From positions 1-42,157 of the forward strand of contig CAMWVE010000028.1 in NCBI GenBank assembly GCA_947177685.1: a stretch of 42,157 bases of DNA. The letters are read 5' to 3'. How positions within the stretch are numbered: position 1 is the first letter of the stretch; each line of letters opens with the position of its first letter. This document shows positions 14,485 through 23,784 of the stretch, one piece after another. The position numbers and the translations under genes are program-made. The notes below the pieces were generated by a model. It searched no databases, had not been told where the DNA came from, and was given only the letters and a program-made list of their open reading frames with translations. This DNA is from an uncultured Porphyromonadaceae bacterium (GTDB lineage: Bacteria > Bacteroidota > Bacteroidia > Bacteroidales > Muribaculaceae).

Positions 14485-15408
14485 TTACACCATTCCGTCA
14501 AACGCTGCCGGAACGGGAGTGGAGAAGTTCATATCTTTGCCGGTTACGGGGTGGATGAACCTCAGGGTCTGCGCATGGAGGGCAAGACGGTGGATGGGGC
14601 TTGACTTGGCTCCGTAACGGCGGTCACCGGCAATGGGATGACCCAATTCTTTCATGTGGACGCGAATCTGGTTCTTACGTCCGGTATCGAGCGACACTTC
14701 CATTAGGGTGTAGCCTTTGCGCGAGCGTATTTTTCGCCAACGTGTGACGGCAAGCTGTCCCTCCTTCGGATTGTCGGTGGAATAGACCTCGTGCTGCGAG
14801 TTTTCGGCGAGATAGGAGCGTATGGTGCCTTCCTCTTCCTCTACTTTTCCTTCGACCACGGCGAGATATTTGCGTTCAATGACCATGTTGTTCCAGTTGT
14901 GCTGCATACGCTCCTTGGCGTATGCCGACTTGGCGAACATCATTAGCCCCGAAGTGTCGCGGTCCAGACGGTGAACAATGAAGATCTTGTTGCGCGGGTC
15001 TTTCCATTTGAGATATTCACGGAGAATGGAGTATGCCGTACCTTCCTTAATTTTGTCGGTGCCCATGGAGAGCAGTCCGTAGCCTTTGTTGATGACGAGG
15101 ATGTCATCATCTTCGTAGACAAGCTTGATACGACGGTTGTAAAACACCGGGAACTCGCGGGTTATGTTCACTTTGACCTCGTCGCCGGGCTGAAGCGGAT
15201 GGTTGAACAGGGTGGTAACGGTTCCGTTGACCATCACCTGATTGTGCCCAAGCAGCTCCTTGACATTGGTTCGCTTGCGTTGAGGCATTACGCTGAGCAG
15301 AAATTTCAACAGTTCCGACGGCTCGGAGGGGGTGTATGTTTCTATGACATCGGGGCGAAACGGACGGCGTTCAGCGCCCGGTTTTGTCTTGAAAATCTTT
15401 GCCATCAC
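14485..15408 (-). CDS. RluA-family pseudouridine synthase (307 aa)
   Basis: Isomerises uridine to pseudouridine in rRNA or tRNA. The N-terminal part (about 30-95: LLKFLLSVMPQRKRTNVKEL...VNGTVTTLFNHPLQPGDEV) is an S4-like RNA-binding region. The catalytic domain holds HRLDRDTSGLMMFAKS with the essential Asp, and later SLDTGRKNQIRVHMKELGHPIAGD. The 23S, 16S or tRNA target cannot be assigned from sequence. Its ATG overlaps the stop of topA by 4 nt, so it is translationally coupled to topA. Confidence 0.93.
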   Translation of the reverse strand: MMAKIFKTKPGAERRPFRPDVIETYTPSEPSELLKFLLSVMPQRKRTNVKELLGHNQVMVNGTVTTLFNHPLQPGDEVKVNITREFPVFYNRRIKLVYEDDDILVINKGYGLLSMGTDKIKEGTAYSILREYLKWKDPRNKIFIVHRLDRDTSGLMMFAKSAYAKERMQHNWNNMVIERKYLAVVEGKVEEEEGTIRSYLAENSQHEVYSTDNPKEGQLAVTRWRKIRSRKGYTLMEVSLDTGRKNQIRVHMKELGHPIAGDRRYGAKSSPIHRLALHAQTLRFIHPVTGKDMNFSTPVPAAFDGMV

Positions 15409-17747
15409 TTACGGGCGGTTTTAGTTTTGCGGGTTGTTTTGCGGGGTTTTTCCTCCTGCGATTTCACAATCTGCATGCACTCGTCAAAGCTGAGGTTATC
15501 AGGGTCAGCCACGGTTTTTGGAATCTTGAAATTCTCTTTTTTATAGGCTATGTAAACGCCGTAGCGACCGTTGAGAATCTGCAGGTCGGCATCCTCGGCG
15601 AAGGTTTTTATCACACGCTGTTTCTCCTGAGCGCGCTTTGCCTCGATCAGAGCTATAGCCTCATCGAGCGAAACCTCCGTGGGTGCGATGTTTTTTGGTA
15701 TGGATACGAATTTGTTGTCATGACGTATGTAAGGTCCGAACCTACCCACAGCCACGGTGACATCCTTTCCTTCATATTCGCCGATGGTACGGGGCAGTTC
15801 AAACAGTCGGAGCGCCTCTTCGAGCGTGATGGTGCTGACTGACTGACCTTTGAGCAGCGATGCAAACTGCGGCTTCACTTCGCTGTCGGTCTCTCCGAGT
15901 TGCACCATAGGACCGTAACGTCCTATTTTTACCGACACAGGCTTACCTGACACTGGATCGGTTCCGAGCGAGCGCTCTCCTACCCTGCGTTCCAACCGCA
16001 CCTGAAGCGCATTCTCTACGGATGGGTGGAATTTGGCATAAAACTCCTTTATCTGATCGTTCCAGCCGAGTTCACCCTCGGCAATGGCATCGAACTGCTC
16101 CTCAACATTGGCAGTGAAATTCAGATTCAGGATGTCGGGAAAATATTCTGTCAGATAGCGGTTTACAATCACGCCGATATCGGTGGGCACAAGCTTGCCC
16201 TTGTCGCCGCCTACGGTCTCAGTCTTGGTGGTTTTCTTCACCTTGCCATTGGCAAGAGTCAGTATGACATATTTGCGCTTAGTGCCCTCCTTCTCGCTTT
16301 TCACCACATAGTCGCGCTGCTGAATGGTGGAGATGGTGGGAGCGTAAGTCGACGGACGACCTATGCCCAATTCCTCCATTTTCTTTACGAGCGAAGCCTC
16401 GGAGTAGCGTGGCGGATGCTGTGTATAGCGCTGAGTAGCAGTGATATCCATCATGTTGAGACGTTCACCTTTGCTGACAGAGGGAAGCATCATCTGGTCG
16501 CTTTCAGGTTCGGTGACGTCATCGTGACCTTCAATGTAGAGTTTCAGGAAACCGTCGAATTTGATTACTTCGCCGGTAGCCACAAAATACTCCGGGCGGT
16601 CAGAGATATTGATGTCGATGGTGGTCTTTTCGAGTCGTGCGTCAGCCATCTGCGATGCTACTGTGCGCTTCCAGATAAGGTTATAGAGTCGTTTCTCCTG
16701 CGCCGTACCCTCGATGTTCTGATGGTCGATGTAGGTGGGGCGGATAGCCTCATGCGCTTCCTGCGCACCTTTCGATGAGGTGTGGTAGTGACGCACCTTC
16801 AGATATTCCGCTCCCATCTCGCGGGTGATGGCGTTTGAAATGGCACTGATAGCGAGCTGCGACAGATTGACAGAGTCAGTACGCATGTAGGTGATGTGTC
16901 CTTCTTCGTAAAGGCGCTGTGCCACCATCATGGTCTGTGACACCGTCATTCCCAGCTTGCGGGCAGCCTCCTGCTGAAGGGTGGAAGTGGTGAACGGGGG
17001 TGCGGGCGACTTAGTGGCAGGCTTCACGGATACCTCTCCCACGGTGAAAGATGCGTTGGCTGACGCGGTCAGGAACTCCGATGCTTCTTTCTCGGAACCT
17101 ATGCGCTTGTTGAGTTCGGCACGCAGCTGTCCGGAGCCTTCATGCTCGAACACTCCGTTAACGCGGAAATATTCCTCAGGCACGAAGTTGTTGATTTCCT
17201 CCTCGCGCTCCACAATGAGGCGTACGGCAACCGACTGAACACGTCCGGCAGAGAGCGACGGCTTGATTTTTTTCCACAGCACGGGCGAAAGTTCAAAGCC
17301 CACAATGCGGTCGAGCACACGGCGTGCCTGTTGCGCGTCCACACGGTTCAGGTCTATTCCGCGTGGGTTCTCAATGGCATTTAGAATGGCAGGTTTTGTA
17401 ATCTCATGGAACACGATTCTGCGGGTGTTTTCAGGTTTCAGTCCCAGCACCTCATAGAGATGCCAAGCGATAGCCTCACCCTCGCGGTCCTCATCGGAAG
17501 CGAGCCAAACCATTTCAGCCTTTGCTGCAGCCTGACGCAACTCATTAACCAGAGGCTGTTTGTCCTCAGGAATTTCATATATCGGTTCAAAATTGTTCTC
17601 GACATCAATACTGAAGTTTTTCGAGCGCAGGTCGCGGATATGACCATAGCTTGACATCACTTTGTAGTCCTTCCCCAGAAATTTCTCAATTGTTTTCGCT
17701 TTCGCGGGGGACTCCACAATCACCAGATTCTTCAGTTTTCCACTCAT
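15405..17747 (-). CDS. topA: DNA topoisomerase I (780 aa)
   Basis: Type IA topoisomerase that relaxes negative supercoils. The Toprim domain has E13 in LVIVESPAKAKTIEKFLG and the acidic D85-E-D-R-E-G motif; the catalytic tyrosine is Y287 in GHITYMRTDS. The C-terminal third carries repeated GRYGPMVQLGE / GRFGPYIRHD / GRYGVYIAYK modules (topoisomerase C-terminal repeats) instead of the Cys4 zinc fingers of the E. coli enzyme, then a Lys/Arg-rich tail (KTTRKTKTARK). This variant is usual in Bacteroidetes. First gene of the topA-rluA-like-GDPD unit, with a -7 box at 17788-17795. Confidence 0.98.
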   Translation of the reverse strand: MSGKLKNLVIVESPAKAKTIEKFLGKDYKVMSSYGHIRDLRSKNFSIDVENNFEPIYEIPEDKQPLVNELRQAAAKAEMVWLASDEDREGEAIAWHLYEVLGLKPENTRRIVFHEITKPAILNAIENPRGIDLNRVDAQQARRVLDRIVGFELSPVLWKKIKPSLSAGRVQSVAVRLIVEREEEINNFVPEEYFRVNGVFEHEGSGQLRAELNKRIGSEKEASEFLTASANASFTVGEVSVKPATKSPAPPFTTSTLQQEAARKLGMTVSQTMMVAQRLYEEGHITYMRTDSVNLSQLAISAISNAITREMGAEYLKVRHYHTSSKGAQEAHEAIRPTYIDHQNIEGTAQEKRLYNLIWKRTVASQMADARLEKTTIDINISDRPEYFVATGEVIKFDGFLKLYIEGHDDVTEPESDQMMLPSVSKGERLNMMDITATQRYTQHPPRYSEASLVKKMEELGIGRPSTYAPTISTIQQRDYVVKSEKEGTKRKYVILTLANGKVKKTTKTETVGGDKGKLVPTDIGVIVNRYLTEYFPDILNLNFTANVEEQFDAIAEGELGWNDQIKEFYAKFHPSVENALQVRLERRVGERSLGTDPVSGKPVSVKIGRYGPMVQLGETDSEVKPQFASLLKGQSVSTITLEEALRLFELPRTIGEYEGKDVTVAVGRFGPYIRHDNKFVSIPKNIAPTEVSLDEAIALIEAKRAQEKQRVIKTFAEDADLQILNGRYGVYIAYKKENFKIPKTVADPDNLSFDECMQIVKSQEEKPRKTTRKTKTARK

Positions 17748-17787
17748 TATTATATAGGTATTTCTATTGTAATCTAAAATTTCGCCA

Positions 17788-17795
17788 CAAAAGTA
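17788..17795 (-). promoter_or_regulatory. -7 box of topA
   Basis: The minus strand reads TACTTTTG, a full TANNTTTG match, about 40 nt before the topA ATG. Confidence 0.6.
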
Positions 17796-17845
17796 GTAAA
17801 ATTATTTCCGTAAGATGAAACAATTAACAAATTTTTTTAGTTTAA

Positions 17846-18046
17846 GTGTTCAATAAAAATAGAAAATACGAAGATATATTCTGTCAACTTCCGGAAGGAT
17901 GGACGAATATGACTATAGATGAACGGAGGGAACGATGTAAAAAGAAACCTGTCTGGTTTTTACTTGACAAAGCCCCCTATCTGGGTTATTGCCTATACAT
18001 TTTTTATGACAATGTATACAATCAAGCTAATGGAGAAGATCTGTAG
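17846..18046 (+). CDS. Possible small protein (66 aa, GTG start)
   Basis: An open frame in the otherwise gene-free stretch between topA and the chrA unit. The predicted product has a balanced, protein-like composition: an acidic/aromatic start (KYEDIFCQLPEGW), a charged helix (TIDERRERCKKK), and an aromatic end (YLGYCLYIFYDNVYN). No family, signal peptide or membrane helix is recognised. The GTG start is weak and no -7 box precedes it; the Met in WTNMTIDE is an alternative. It could be a remnant of a longer gene. Confidence 0.35.
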   Translation: MFNKNRKYEDIFCQLPEGWTNMTIDERRERCKKKPVWFLLDKAPYLGYCLYIFYDNVYNQANGEDL

Positions 18047-18187
18047 GCTATAATCACCCATTAGTGTCTAAAAATAATCATATTCTTATAAGTGTCCACA
18101 AAAACTCATAATACATAACGATATTCGATTGGAAAAACCTAATCAAAATTTCAACAATGAAATGTTTTAGGGTAGAAAATATTTTGC

Positions 18188-18195
18188 TACCTTTG
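18188..18195 (+). promoter_or_regulatory. -7 box of the chrA-folC unit
   Basis: TACCTTTG is a full consensus match. The predicted start is near 18200, about 120 nt before the first ATG, leaving a long leader. Confidence 0.6.
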
Positions 18196-18199
18196 TGTT

Positions 18200-18320
18200 A
18201 ACTATCATTTGAAATTCTGAGAAAAAGGAGTACTCCTGTGTGACTGTCAGCTCAAGTTAACCCCGGGATGACGAAAAAAGTTACTGATGGAGCAAACGTT
18301 TATTAGAAGGTAAAGACATT
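18200..18320 (+). promoter_or_regulatory. Long 5' leader of the chrA unit, possible cis-regulatory RNA
   Basis: About 120 nt between the predicted transcription start and ATG 18321. It contains perfect palindromes AGGAGTACTCCT (18226-18237) and CCCGGG (18262-18267), and possible pairing of GTCAGCTC with CTGATGGAGC. An embedded CTGAGA superficially recalls the TPP riboswitch, but the rest of that motif is absent. No known riboswitch class was recognised. Confidence 0.3.
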
Positions 18321-18899
18321 ATGTATTTGAGTTTATTCACCACATTTTTTAAGATAGGACTGTTCACTTTCGGTGGCGGATGGGCTATGATTTCCATCAT
18401 TGAACGTGAGATTGTCGACAAACACAAATGGATTGAACGAAACGATTTTCTTGACCTGCTGGCGGTGGCACAATCGCTGCCGGGAATATTGGCAGTCAAT
18501 ATCTCAGTAGCCATAGGTGACCGCCTGCGAGGTACGAAAGGGAGCATGACTGCAGCGTTGGGCACCATTCTGCCGTCGTTTCTAATCATACTTGCCATAG
18601 CAATTTTCCTGACCCCTGACGTAATCAAGAACAATGCCACGGTCAGCGCCATATTCAAAGGGATACGCCCGGCTGTGGTGGCGCTTATCATCGCACCGGT
18701 TATAACCAGTGCTAAAGCTGCGAAAATAGGGTGGAAAACCATCTGGATACCCATTGCGGTGGCTCTGCTGATATGGAGCAAACTGCCCGTTGTGTCAAAC
18801 CCGATAATATACATTGTGTTGGGTGGCATAGGTGGATATGTGTGGTATGTGAAACACGCCATGAAAGCTAAAACTCAGAGAAAGGAGGGTGAGCGATGA
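18321..18899 (+). CDS. chrA: Chromate-transporter family half-protein, first of a pair (192 aa)
   Basis: Member of the CHR family in its short, single-domain form. The family signature F-K-I-G-L-F-T-F-G-G-G-W-A-M with IEREIV is at residues 10-31, and the LAVAQSLPGILAVNISVAIGDR motif follows. About five to six hydrophobic segments are predicted. Short CHR proteins occur as adjacent pairs that work together; the partner follows with a 4-nt ATGA overlap. The substrate is usually annotated as chromate (efflux), but may be another oxyanion. First gene of a unit that also contains folC. Confidence 0.9.
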   Translation: MYLSLFTTFFKIGLFTFGGGWAMISIIEREIVDKHKWIERNDFLDLLAVAQSLPGILAVNISVAIGDRLRGTKGSMTAALGTILPSFLIILAIAIFLTPDVIKNNATVSAIFKGIRPAVVALIIAPVITSAKAAKIGWKTIWIPIAVALLIWSKLPVVSNPIIYIVLGGIGGYVWYVKHAMKAKTQRKEGER

Positions 18900-19459
18900 T
18901 TTATCTGAAACTGATATGGAGCTACCTGAAAATCGGCTTGTTCGGATTTGGCGGTGGCTATGCCATGCTTGCCCTCATAGAGCGCGAAATAGTAGGATCG
19001 GGATGGATTACCGAGCAGATTTTCACCGACATCGTGGCAATATCGCAGATGACTCCCGGACCGATAGGGATTAACTCTGCCACATACATAGGCTATGTGG
19101 CACCCGGACTCACCGGTTTCGAGGGTGTGTTCTGGGGCGTACTCGGCTCCATTCTCTGCACCCTTGCGGTGGTACTCCCCCCGTATGTCCTGTGTCTGTA
19201 CGCGAGCCACTTCATCACACGCCACAAGGAGAGCGCCTACGTCAAAGGGGTGTTTAGCGGACTTCGTCCGGTAGTGGTGGGATTGATAGCCTCGGCAGCG
19301 CTACTACTGATGAATTCAGCCAACTTCGGCACCGAAAGCCGCGATGTGTTGATAAGCATTGGGATTTGCGTGGCATCGTTCTGCACCGTTTACTTCACAA
19401 AGATACATCCAATTGCCGTGATTGTGGCAGCCGGTATAGCCGGATTATTCCTATTCTGA
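18896..19459 (+). CDS. chrA: Chromate-transporter family half-protein, second of a pair (187 aa)
   Basis: The second short CHR protein. It has the same signature in LKIGLFGFGGGYAMLALIEREIV and AISQMTPGPIGINSATYIGY, the P-G-P-I-G-I-N variant that distinguishes it from the first half. Hydrophobic segments span the length. A 4-nt overlap with the upstream half and only 3 nt before folC indicate one transcript. Together the pair equals a full two-domain ChrA. An inner-membrane location is expected. Confidence 0.9.
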   Translation: MIYLKLIWSYLKIGLFGFGGGYAMLALIEREIVGSGWITEQIFTDIVAISQMTPGPIGINSATYIGYVAPGLTGFEGVFWGVLGSILCTLAVVLPPYVLCLYASHFITRHKESAYVKGVFSGLRPVVVGLIASAALLLMNSANFGTESRDVLISIGICVASFCTVYFTKIHPIAVIVAAGIAGLFLF

Positions 19460-19462
19460 CCG

Positions 19463-20770
19463 ATGAACTACAACGAAGCGATATCGTTCCTTTATAACCA
19501 GACCCCGCAATTCGAGAAAATCGGAGCGGCGGCATACAAACCGGGACTTGACACCACACGCCGGCTGGATGATGCATTCGGCAATCCGCACACAAAGTAT
19601 AAAACCATTCACATAGCGGGCACCAACGGAAAAGGCTCCACAGCCCACACCCTCGCTGCCATATTGCAGTCGGCAGGCTACCGCACCGGGCTTTACACAT
19701 CGCCACATCTCGTGTCGTTCCGCGAGCGGATGAGAGTAAACGGAATAATGATAACCGAGGATGAAGTGGTCGATTTCCTTGACCGATACAACAGTCTTAG
19801 GTTCGATGGCAAGCCGTCGTTTTTCGAGCTGACAACGATAATGGCATTTGATTTCTTCGCTCGACATAATGTTGAAGTTGCAGTTATCGAGACCGGCTTG
19901 GGAGGCAGACTCGACAGCACCAACATCATCACCCCTGCCCTCTCCATAATCACGAACATTTCCAAAGACCACACAGCGCAATTAGGAGAGACTCTGCCTG
20001 AGATTGCCTCGGAAAAAGCTGGAATCATCAAGCCCGGAGTGCCGGTGGTTCTGGGTGGCATCGCAGACAATCTGAAATATGTGTTTGAAGCGAAAGCTAA
20101 AGAATGCGGTAGCCCGATTTATTTTTCAGACATCATAAGAAACAAATTACAGTACAGACTGATAGACAAAGAAGTTAAACCTTTGCTTGAATATAAAAAC
20201 ACGCCGTTCGGCACACTACGCAGTGACCTCACAGGTGACTATCAGCCTGAAAATATGGCTACCGTGATGACCGCAGCGACCGTGCTCAACGGCTCCGGAA
20301 TAGAGATAGCAGATGAGGCGGTTAGCACAGGGATGGAGCATACATGTGAACTGACCGGTCTGACCGGGCGGTGGAGCATCATACCCGGAAAGCCGTCGAT
20401 AGTCATTGACACCGGGCACAACTTGGGCGGATGGCAGGTTCTTTCACATCAGATTTCAGGAATCAAGGATATAATCATAGGATTTGTCAAGGACAAGGAT
20501 GTGACATCGATTCTGTCACTGCTTCCGCGCGACCACCGCTACTATTTCACGGCTCCTTCAATTCCACGCGGACTTCCCGCAGCAGAACTCGCTGCCATGG
20601 CTGCCAAAGCGGGACTGACCGGTGAAATACACGAAAATGTCGGCGATGCCATCGAAGCAGCCTCTCGCGCTGCCGGAAATGAACCCCACATATTTTTGGG
20701 AGGGAGCAACTATCTGGTAGGAGAAGCGCTTGACTACCTGCAATCAGCTGATAGAAAACAGGTTAAATGA
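19463..20770 (+). CDS. folC: Dihydrofolate synthase / folylpolyglutamate synthase (435 aa)
   Basis: Adds glutamate to dihydropteroate and to tetrahydrofolates (Mur ligase superfamily). Seen are the ATP-binding loop IAGTNGKGST at about 50-60, SPHLVSFRERMRVNG, the central ETGLGGRLDSTN and TNISKDHTAQLG motifs, and the C-terminal domain VIDTGHNLGGW. Normal length. It lies 3 nt after the second CHR gene; coupling folate metabolism with a CHR pair is probably incidental. It overlaps the next gene by 4 nt (ATGA). Confidence 0.97.
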   Translation: MNYNEAISFLYNQTPQFEKIGAAAYKPGLDTTRRLDDAFGNPHTKYKTIHIAGTNGKGSTAHTLAAILQSAGYRTGLYTSPHLVSFRERMRVNGIMITEDEVVDFLDRYNSLRFDGKPSFFELTTIMAFDFFARHNVEVAVIETGLGGRLDSTNIITPALSIITNISKDHTAQLGETLPEIASEKAGIIKPGVPVVLGGIADNLKYVFEAKAKECGSPIYFSDIIRNKLQYRLIDKEVKPLLEYKNTPFGTLRSDLTGDYQPENMATVMTAATVLNGSGIEIADEAVSTGMEHTCELTGLTGRWSIIPGKPSIVIDTGHNLGGWQVLSHQISGIKDIIIGFVKDKDVTSILSLLPRDHRYYFTAPSIPRGLPAAELAAMAAKAGLTGEIHENVGDAIEAASRAAGNEPHIFLGGSNYLVGEALDYLQSADRKQVK

Positions 20771-21108
20771 AACTTATCAAAAACCGGTTTATCCCATTCG
20801 GCAACTACAGTGCCATCAATCTTTTCGGAGTGATATTTGTCCGCGAAGGCATCAGGGTAACACCCCGGCTTATCAATCACGAGTCGATCCACACAGCGCA
20901 GATGCGCGAACTGCTCTACCTCCCCTTTTACTTTATTTACATTCTGGAATGGATTGTCAGACTGGCAATTACAATGAACCTTCACCGAGCCTACCGCACG
21001 ATTTCATTTGAGCGCGAGGCATACGATCACGATGCCGAACCTGATTATATCTCATGCCGCCGGCATTTCGGGCAATGGCAACTCAGAAAATCTCCGCGGG
21101 ATAAGTGA
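20767..21108 (+). CDS. Small membrane protein with HExxH-like motif (113 aa)
   Basis: Unnamed small membrane protein. The sequence NHESIHTAQM carries H38-E39-x-x-H42, a zincin-type zinc motif, followed by a hydrophobic stretch (about 49-70, LLYLPFYFIYILEWIVRLAI) and a conserved-looking FEREAY (E82/E84) that could give the third ligand. It resembles a minimal membrane metallopeptidase, but the catalytic identity is inferred only from these motifs. Coupled to folC by ATGA overlap; its last 26 nt overlap the 3' end of truA on the other strand. Confidence 0.75.
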   Translation: MKLIKNRFIPFGNYSAINLFGVIFVREGIRVTPRLINHESIHTAQMRELLYLPFYFIYILEWIVRLAITMNLHRAYRTISFEREAYDHDAEPDYISCRRHFGQWQLRKSPRDK

Positions 21109-21835
21109 CATCGTGCAGGAACAAAGCATGCGCAGGCATGGAAGTGCCTGCGGCACAGCGGTTTTTCTTGGCGATAATATCACGGAACCCGTCTATGGTC
21201 AACTTGCCGCGCCCCACATCAACGAGCGTTCCGACCACAGCGCGCACCATATTGCGCAGAAAACGGTCAGCCGAAATCACAAACACCCACCTGTCATCAC
21301 CTTCACGAATCCATTCGGCACGGGTAACGTTGCAGATGTTCGTCTTGACATCAGTATGCAGTTTTGAGAATGACGTGAAATCGTCGGTTTCAAGAAGCAG
21401 TCGGGCAGCCTCGTTCATCAGTTCAAAGTCAAGCGACGGGGGAGCCTGCCAGCTCAGAGGGTAGATGAACGGAGACTTGACGGTGTGAACATGATAGTAA
21501 TATGTGCGCATCACGGCATCAAACCGGGCATGTGCATCGTCTTTGACCTTTACTATAGAATATACGGCTATATCCTTACCCAAAAGCGAATTAAGCCCGC
21601 GTATCAGCCCTGACTTATCATCGGGGAGAGCTACCTCAGAGTCGAAATGCGCCACCATTTTCGACGCATTGACACCGGTGTCAGTACGTCCGGCACCCAC
21701 TATCGGCACTACGCCACACCGCAAGAGTGTGCCGAGCGCCTCCTCAACCGTCTGCTGTACCGAGCAGTCGTGAGGCTGACGCTGCCATCCGTGGAACGGC
21801 TCCCCGCGATAGGCAAGAGTCATGAAATAGCGCAT
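21083..21835 (-). CDS. truA: tRNA pseudouridine(38-40) synthase (250 aa)
   Basis: Modifies uridines 38-40 in the tRNA anticodon arm. The catalytic Asp is D52 in GAGRTDTGVNA; also seen are MTLAYRGEPFHGWQRQP at the N-terminus, FDAVMRTYYYHV, and FLRNMVRAVVGTLVDVGRGK near the C-terminus. Full length. The ATG overlaps the TAA of speA by one base (TAATG), so the two are co-translated. The tail overlaps the convergent small membrane-protein gene. Confidence 0.97.
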   Translation of the reverse strand: MRYFMTLAYRGEPFHGWQRQPHDCSVQQTVEEALGTLLRCGVVPIVGAGRTDTGVNASKMVAHFDSEVALPDDKSGLIRGLNSLLGKDIAVYSIVKVKDDAHARFDAVMRTYYYHVHTVKSPFIYPLSWQAPPSLDFELMNEAARLLLETDDFTSFSKLHTDVKTNICNVTRAEWIREGDDRWVFVISADRFLRNMVRAVVGTLVDVGRGKLTIDGFRDIIAKKNRCAAGTSMPAHALFLHDVTYPAEIF

Positions 21836-23733
21836 TATTCCTTCTCCAGATATGTGTAACCGTAAAGACCTGAGCGATAATTACTTACAAACTCCCTACC
21901 CTCCTCAGGCGAAATGATGCCGGCTTTCATGGACGAAGTCACCCAAGTCTCGACATTTTTCACCATCCGCTTGGGATTAAACTGCACATAATCAAGCACA
22001 TCCGCAACTGTTTCACCATCGTAGACCTGATCTATCTCATAGTGATCCTTATAGACGCTGATGTGAACGGCATTAGTGTCGCCGAACAGGTTGTGCATGT
22101 CACCGAGAATCTCCTGATAAGCTCCAACGAGGAACACACCAATGTAATAAGGCTCACCTACGCGGAGCTGATGCACCGGCAGCGAGGGCTGCGCTCCATG
22201 GTCGGAGATGAACATGGAAATCTTGCCGTCAGAGTCGCAGGTTATATCCTGAATGGTGCAGGTGCGTGAGGGTTTCTCATCAAGGCGCTGAATGGGAATA
22301 ATGGGGAAAATCTGGTCGATAGCCCACGAATCAGGGAGCGACTGGAAAAGTGAGAAATTGCAGAAATATTTATCAGGAATCATTTTGCTGATTTTGCGCA
22401 TTTCCTCCGGCGGATGTTTCATGCTGTCAGCAATCTCACCCACTTCGCGCGCAATGGACCAGAAGAGCTTCTCCATGATGGCTCGCGAGCGGAGATCGAA
22501 CAGACCCAGACTGAACAGGTCAAGCGCCTCCTCACGAATCTGCAGTGCATCGTGCCAGCTTTCAAACAGGCGCTGCTGATCCAGTTTGTCCCAGATGTCG
22601 TAAAGCTCACGGATAAGTTCATGCTCATTTTCGCCTATTTCCTCATTTTCCTTGAACATGGGGAGCGAGGATGACGCGAGCACATCGAGAATCAGCAGCG
22701 AGTGATGGGCTGTGAGCGAGCGACCGCTCTCGTTGATTATATTGGGCTGCTTGAGTTCATTTTTCTCGCAGGCGTCAACCAATGTTGAAACGGCATCGTT
22801 GGCATATTCCTGAATGGAATAGTTCATGGAACTCTCGTTAGCCGAGTTGCGTGTGCCGTCATAGTCTACGCCAAGTCCGCCGCCAATATCCACGAAGTCA
22901 ATGTTGAAGCCGAGCTTGGAGAGCTGAACATAGAACTGCATAGCTTCACGGAGCGCATTTTTGATGCGGCGTATTTTGGTAATCTGGCTGCCGATGTGGA
23001 AATGGATCAGTTTCAGGCAGTCCGTCATGTCGCGTTTTTTAAGGAAATCTATGGCTTCGAGCAGTTCGCTTGAGTTCAGACCGAATTTCGACTGATCGCC
23101 TCCCGACATTTCCCATTTACCGGAACCGGAACTTGCAATTTTTATGCGGAAACCAATGTTGGGTTTGATTTTCAACCGTTTGGCAATGTCGGATATCAAT
23201 CGGAGTTCGTTGAGTTTCTCCACAACCAGATAGATACGCCGACCCATTTTCTGCGCCAGAAGTGCCAGTTCTATGTAATTGGCATCCTTGTAGCCATTAC
23301 AGATAATGAGTGCGTTGGCAGCTATGTTGGTGGCGAGCACGGCATGGAGTTCAGGCTTTGAGCCTGCTTCCAGACCAATGTTGAATTTCTTTCCGTGGCT
23401 CACGATTTCCTCAACCACGGGGCGCATCTGGTTTACCTTGATGGGATAAATGATGAAATTCTCACCCTTATAGTTATATTGTTCCGAGGCTGTCTTGAAA
23501 CAGCGTGATATTTTTTCGACCCTGTTGTCAAGAATGTCAGGGAAACGGAGCAATACCGGGCAGGAGATGTCACGCACCTGAAGTTCGTCGACAACCTCCT
23601 TTAAGTCAACCGGATAGGAATCCTCACGCGGTGTCACAACCACATGTCCTTTCTGATTGATGGAGAAATATTTCATTCCCCAACCGTTGATGTTATACAG
23701 TTCAGCACTGTCCTCAACACGCCATTTTCTCAT
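21835..23733 (-). CDS. speA: Biosynthetic arginine decarboxylase (632 aa)
   Basis: PLP enzyme converting arginine to agmatine, the first step of one polyamine route. The PLP lysine is K99 in IIYPIKVNQMRPVVEEI; also seen are IGLEAGSKPELHAVLA, HFHIGSQ, DIGGGLGVDYDG and the family C-terminal region. Length is typical (about 630 aa). A -7 box lies at 23776-23783. truA follows with a one-base overlap. No agmatine-utilisation genes (agmatine deiminase, N-carbamoylputrescine amidase) adjoin it. Confidence 0.97.
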   Translation of the reverse strand: MRKWRVEDSAELYNINGWGMKYFSINQKGHVVVTPREDSYPVDLKEVVDELQVRDISCPVLLRFPDILDNRVEKISRCFKTASEQYNYKGENFIIYPIKVNQMRPVVEEIVSHGKKFNIGLEAGSKPELHAVLATNIAANALIICNGYKDANYIELALLAQKMGRRIYLVVEKLNELRLISDIAKRLKIKPNIGFRIKIASSGSGKWEMSGGDQSKFGLNSSELLEAIDFLKKRDMTDCLKLIHFHIGSQITKIRRIKNALREAMQFYVQLSKLGFNIDFVDIGGGLGVDYDGTRNSANESSMNYSIQEYANDAVSTLVDACEKNELKQPNIINESGRSLTAHHSLLILDVLASSSLPMFKENEEIGENEHELIRELYDIWDKLDQQRLFESWHDALQIREEALDLFSLGLFDLRSRAIMEKLFWSIAREVGEIADSMKHPPEEMRKISKMIPDKYFCNFSLFQSLPDSWAIDQIFPIIPIQRLDEKPSRTCTIQDITCDSDGKISMFISDHGAQPSLPVHQLRVGEPYYIGVFLVGAYQEILGDMHNLFGDTNAVHISVYKDHYEIDQVYDGETVADVLDYVQFNPKRMVKNVETWVTSSMKAGIISPEEGREFVSNYRSGLYGYTYLEKE

Positions 23734-23775
23734 TTCTGTTATATGCTGGTTTGTGGGTTACTTATATTTTGTTTG

Positions 23776-23783
23776 CAAAGATA
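23776..23783 (-). promoter_or_regulatory. -7 box of speA-truA
   Basis: The minus strand reads TATCTTTG (full consensus), about 40 nt before the speA ATG. Confidence 0.6.
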
Positions 23784-23784
23784 G

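Noticed and set aside
16026-16778. 250-codon plus-strand open frame inside topA
   Set aside because: It is exactly antisense to well-supported topA codons; the frame is open because of topA codon bias and shows no recognisable domain.
18217-18222. CTGAGA as a TPP riboswitch core in the CHR leader
   Set aside because: The remaining conserved TPP aptamer segments are absent.
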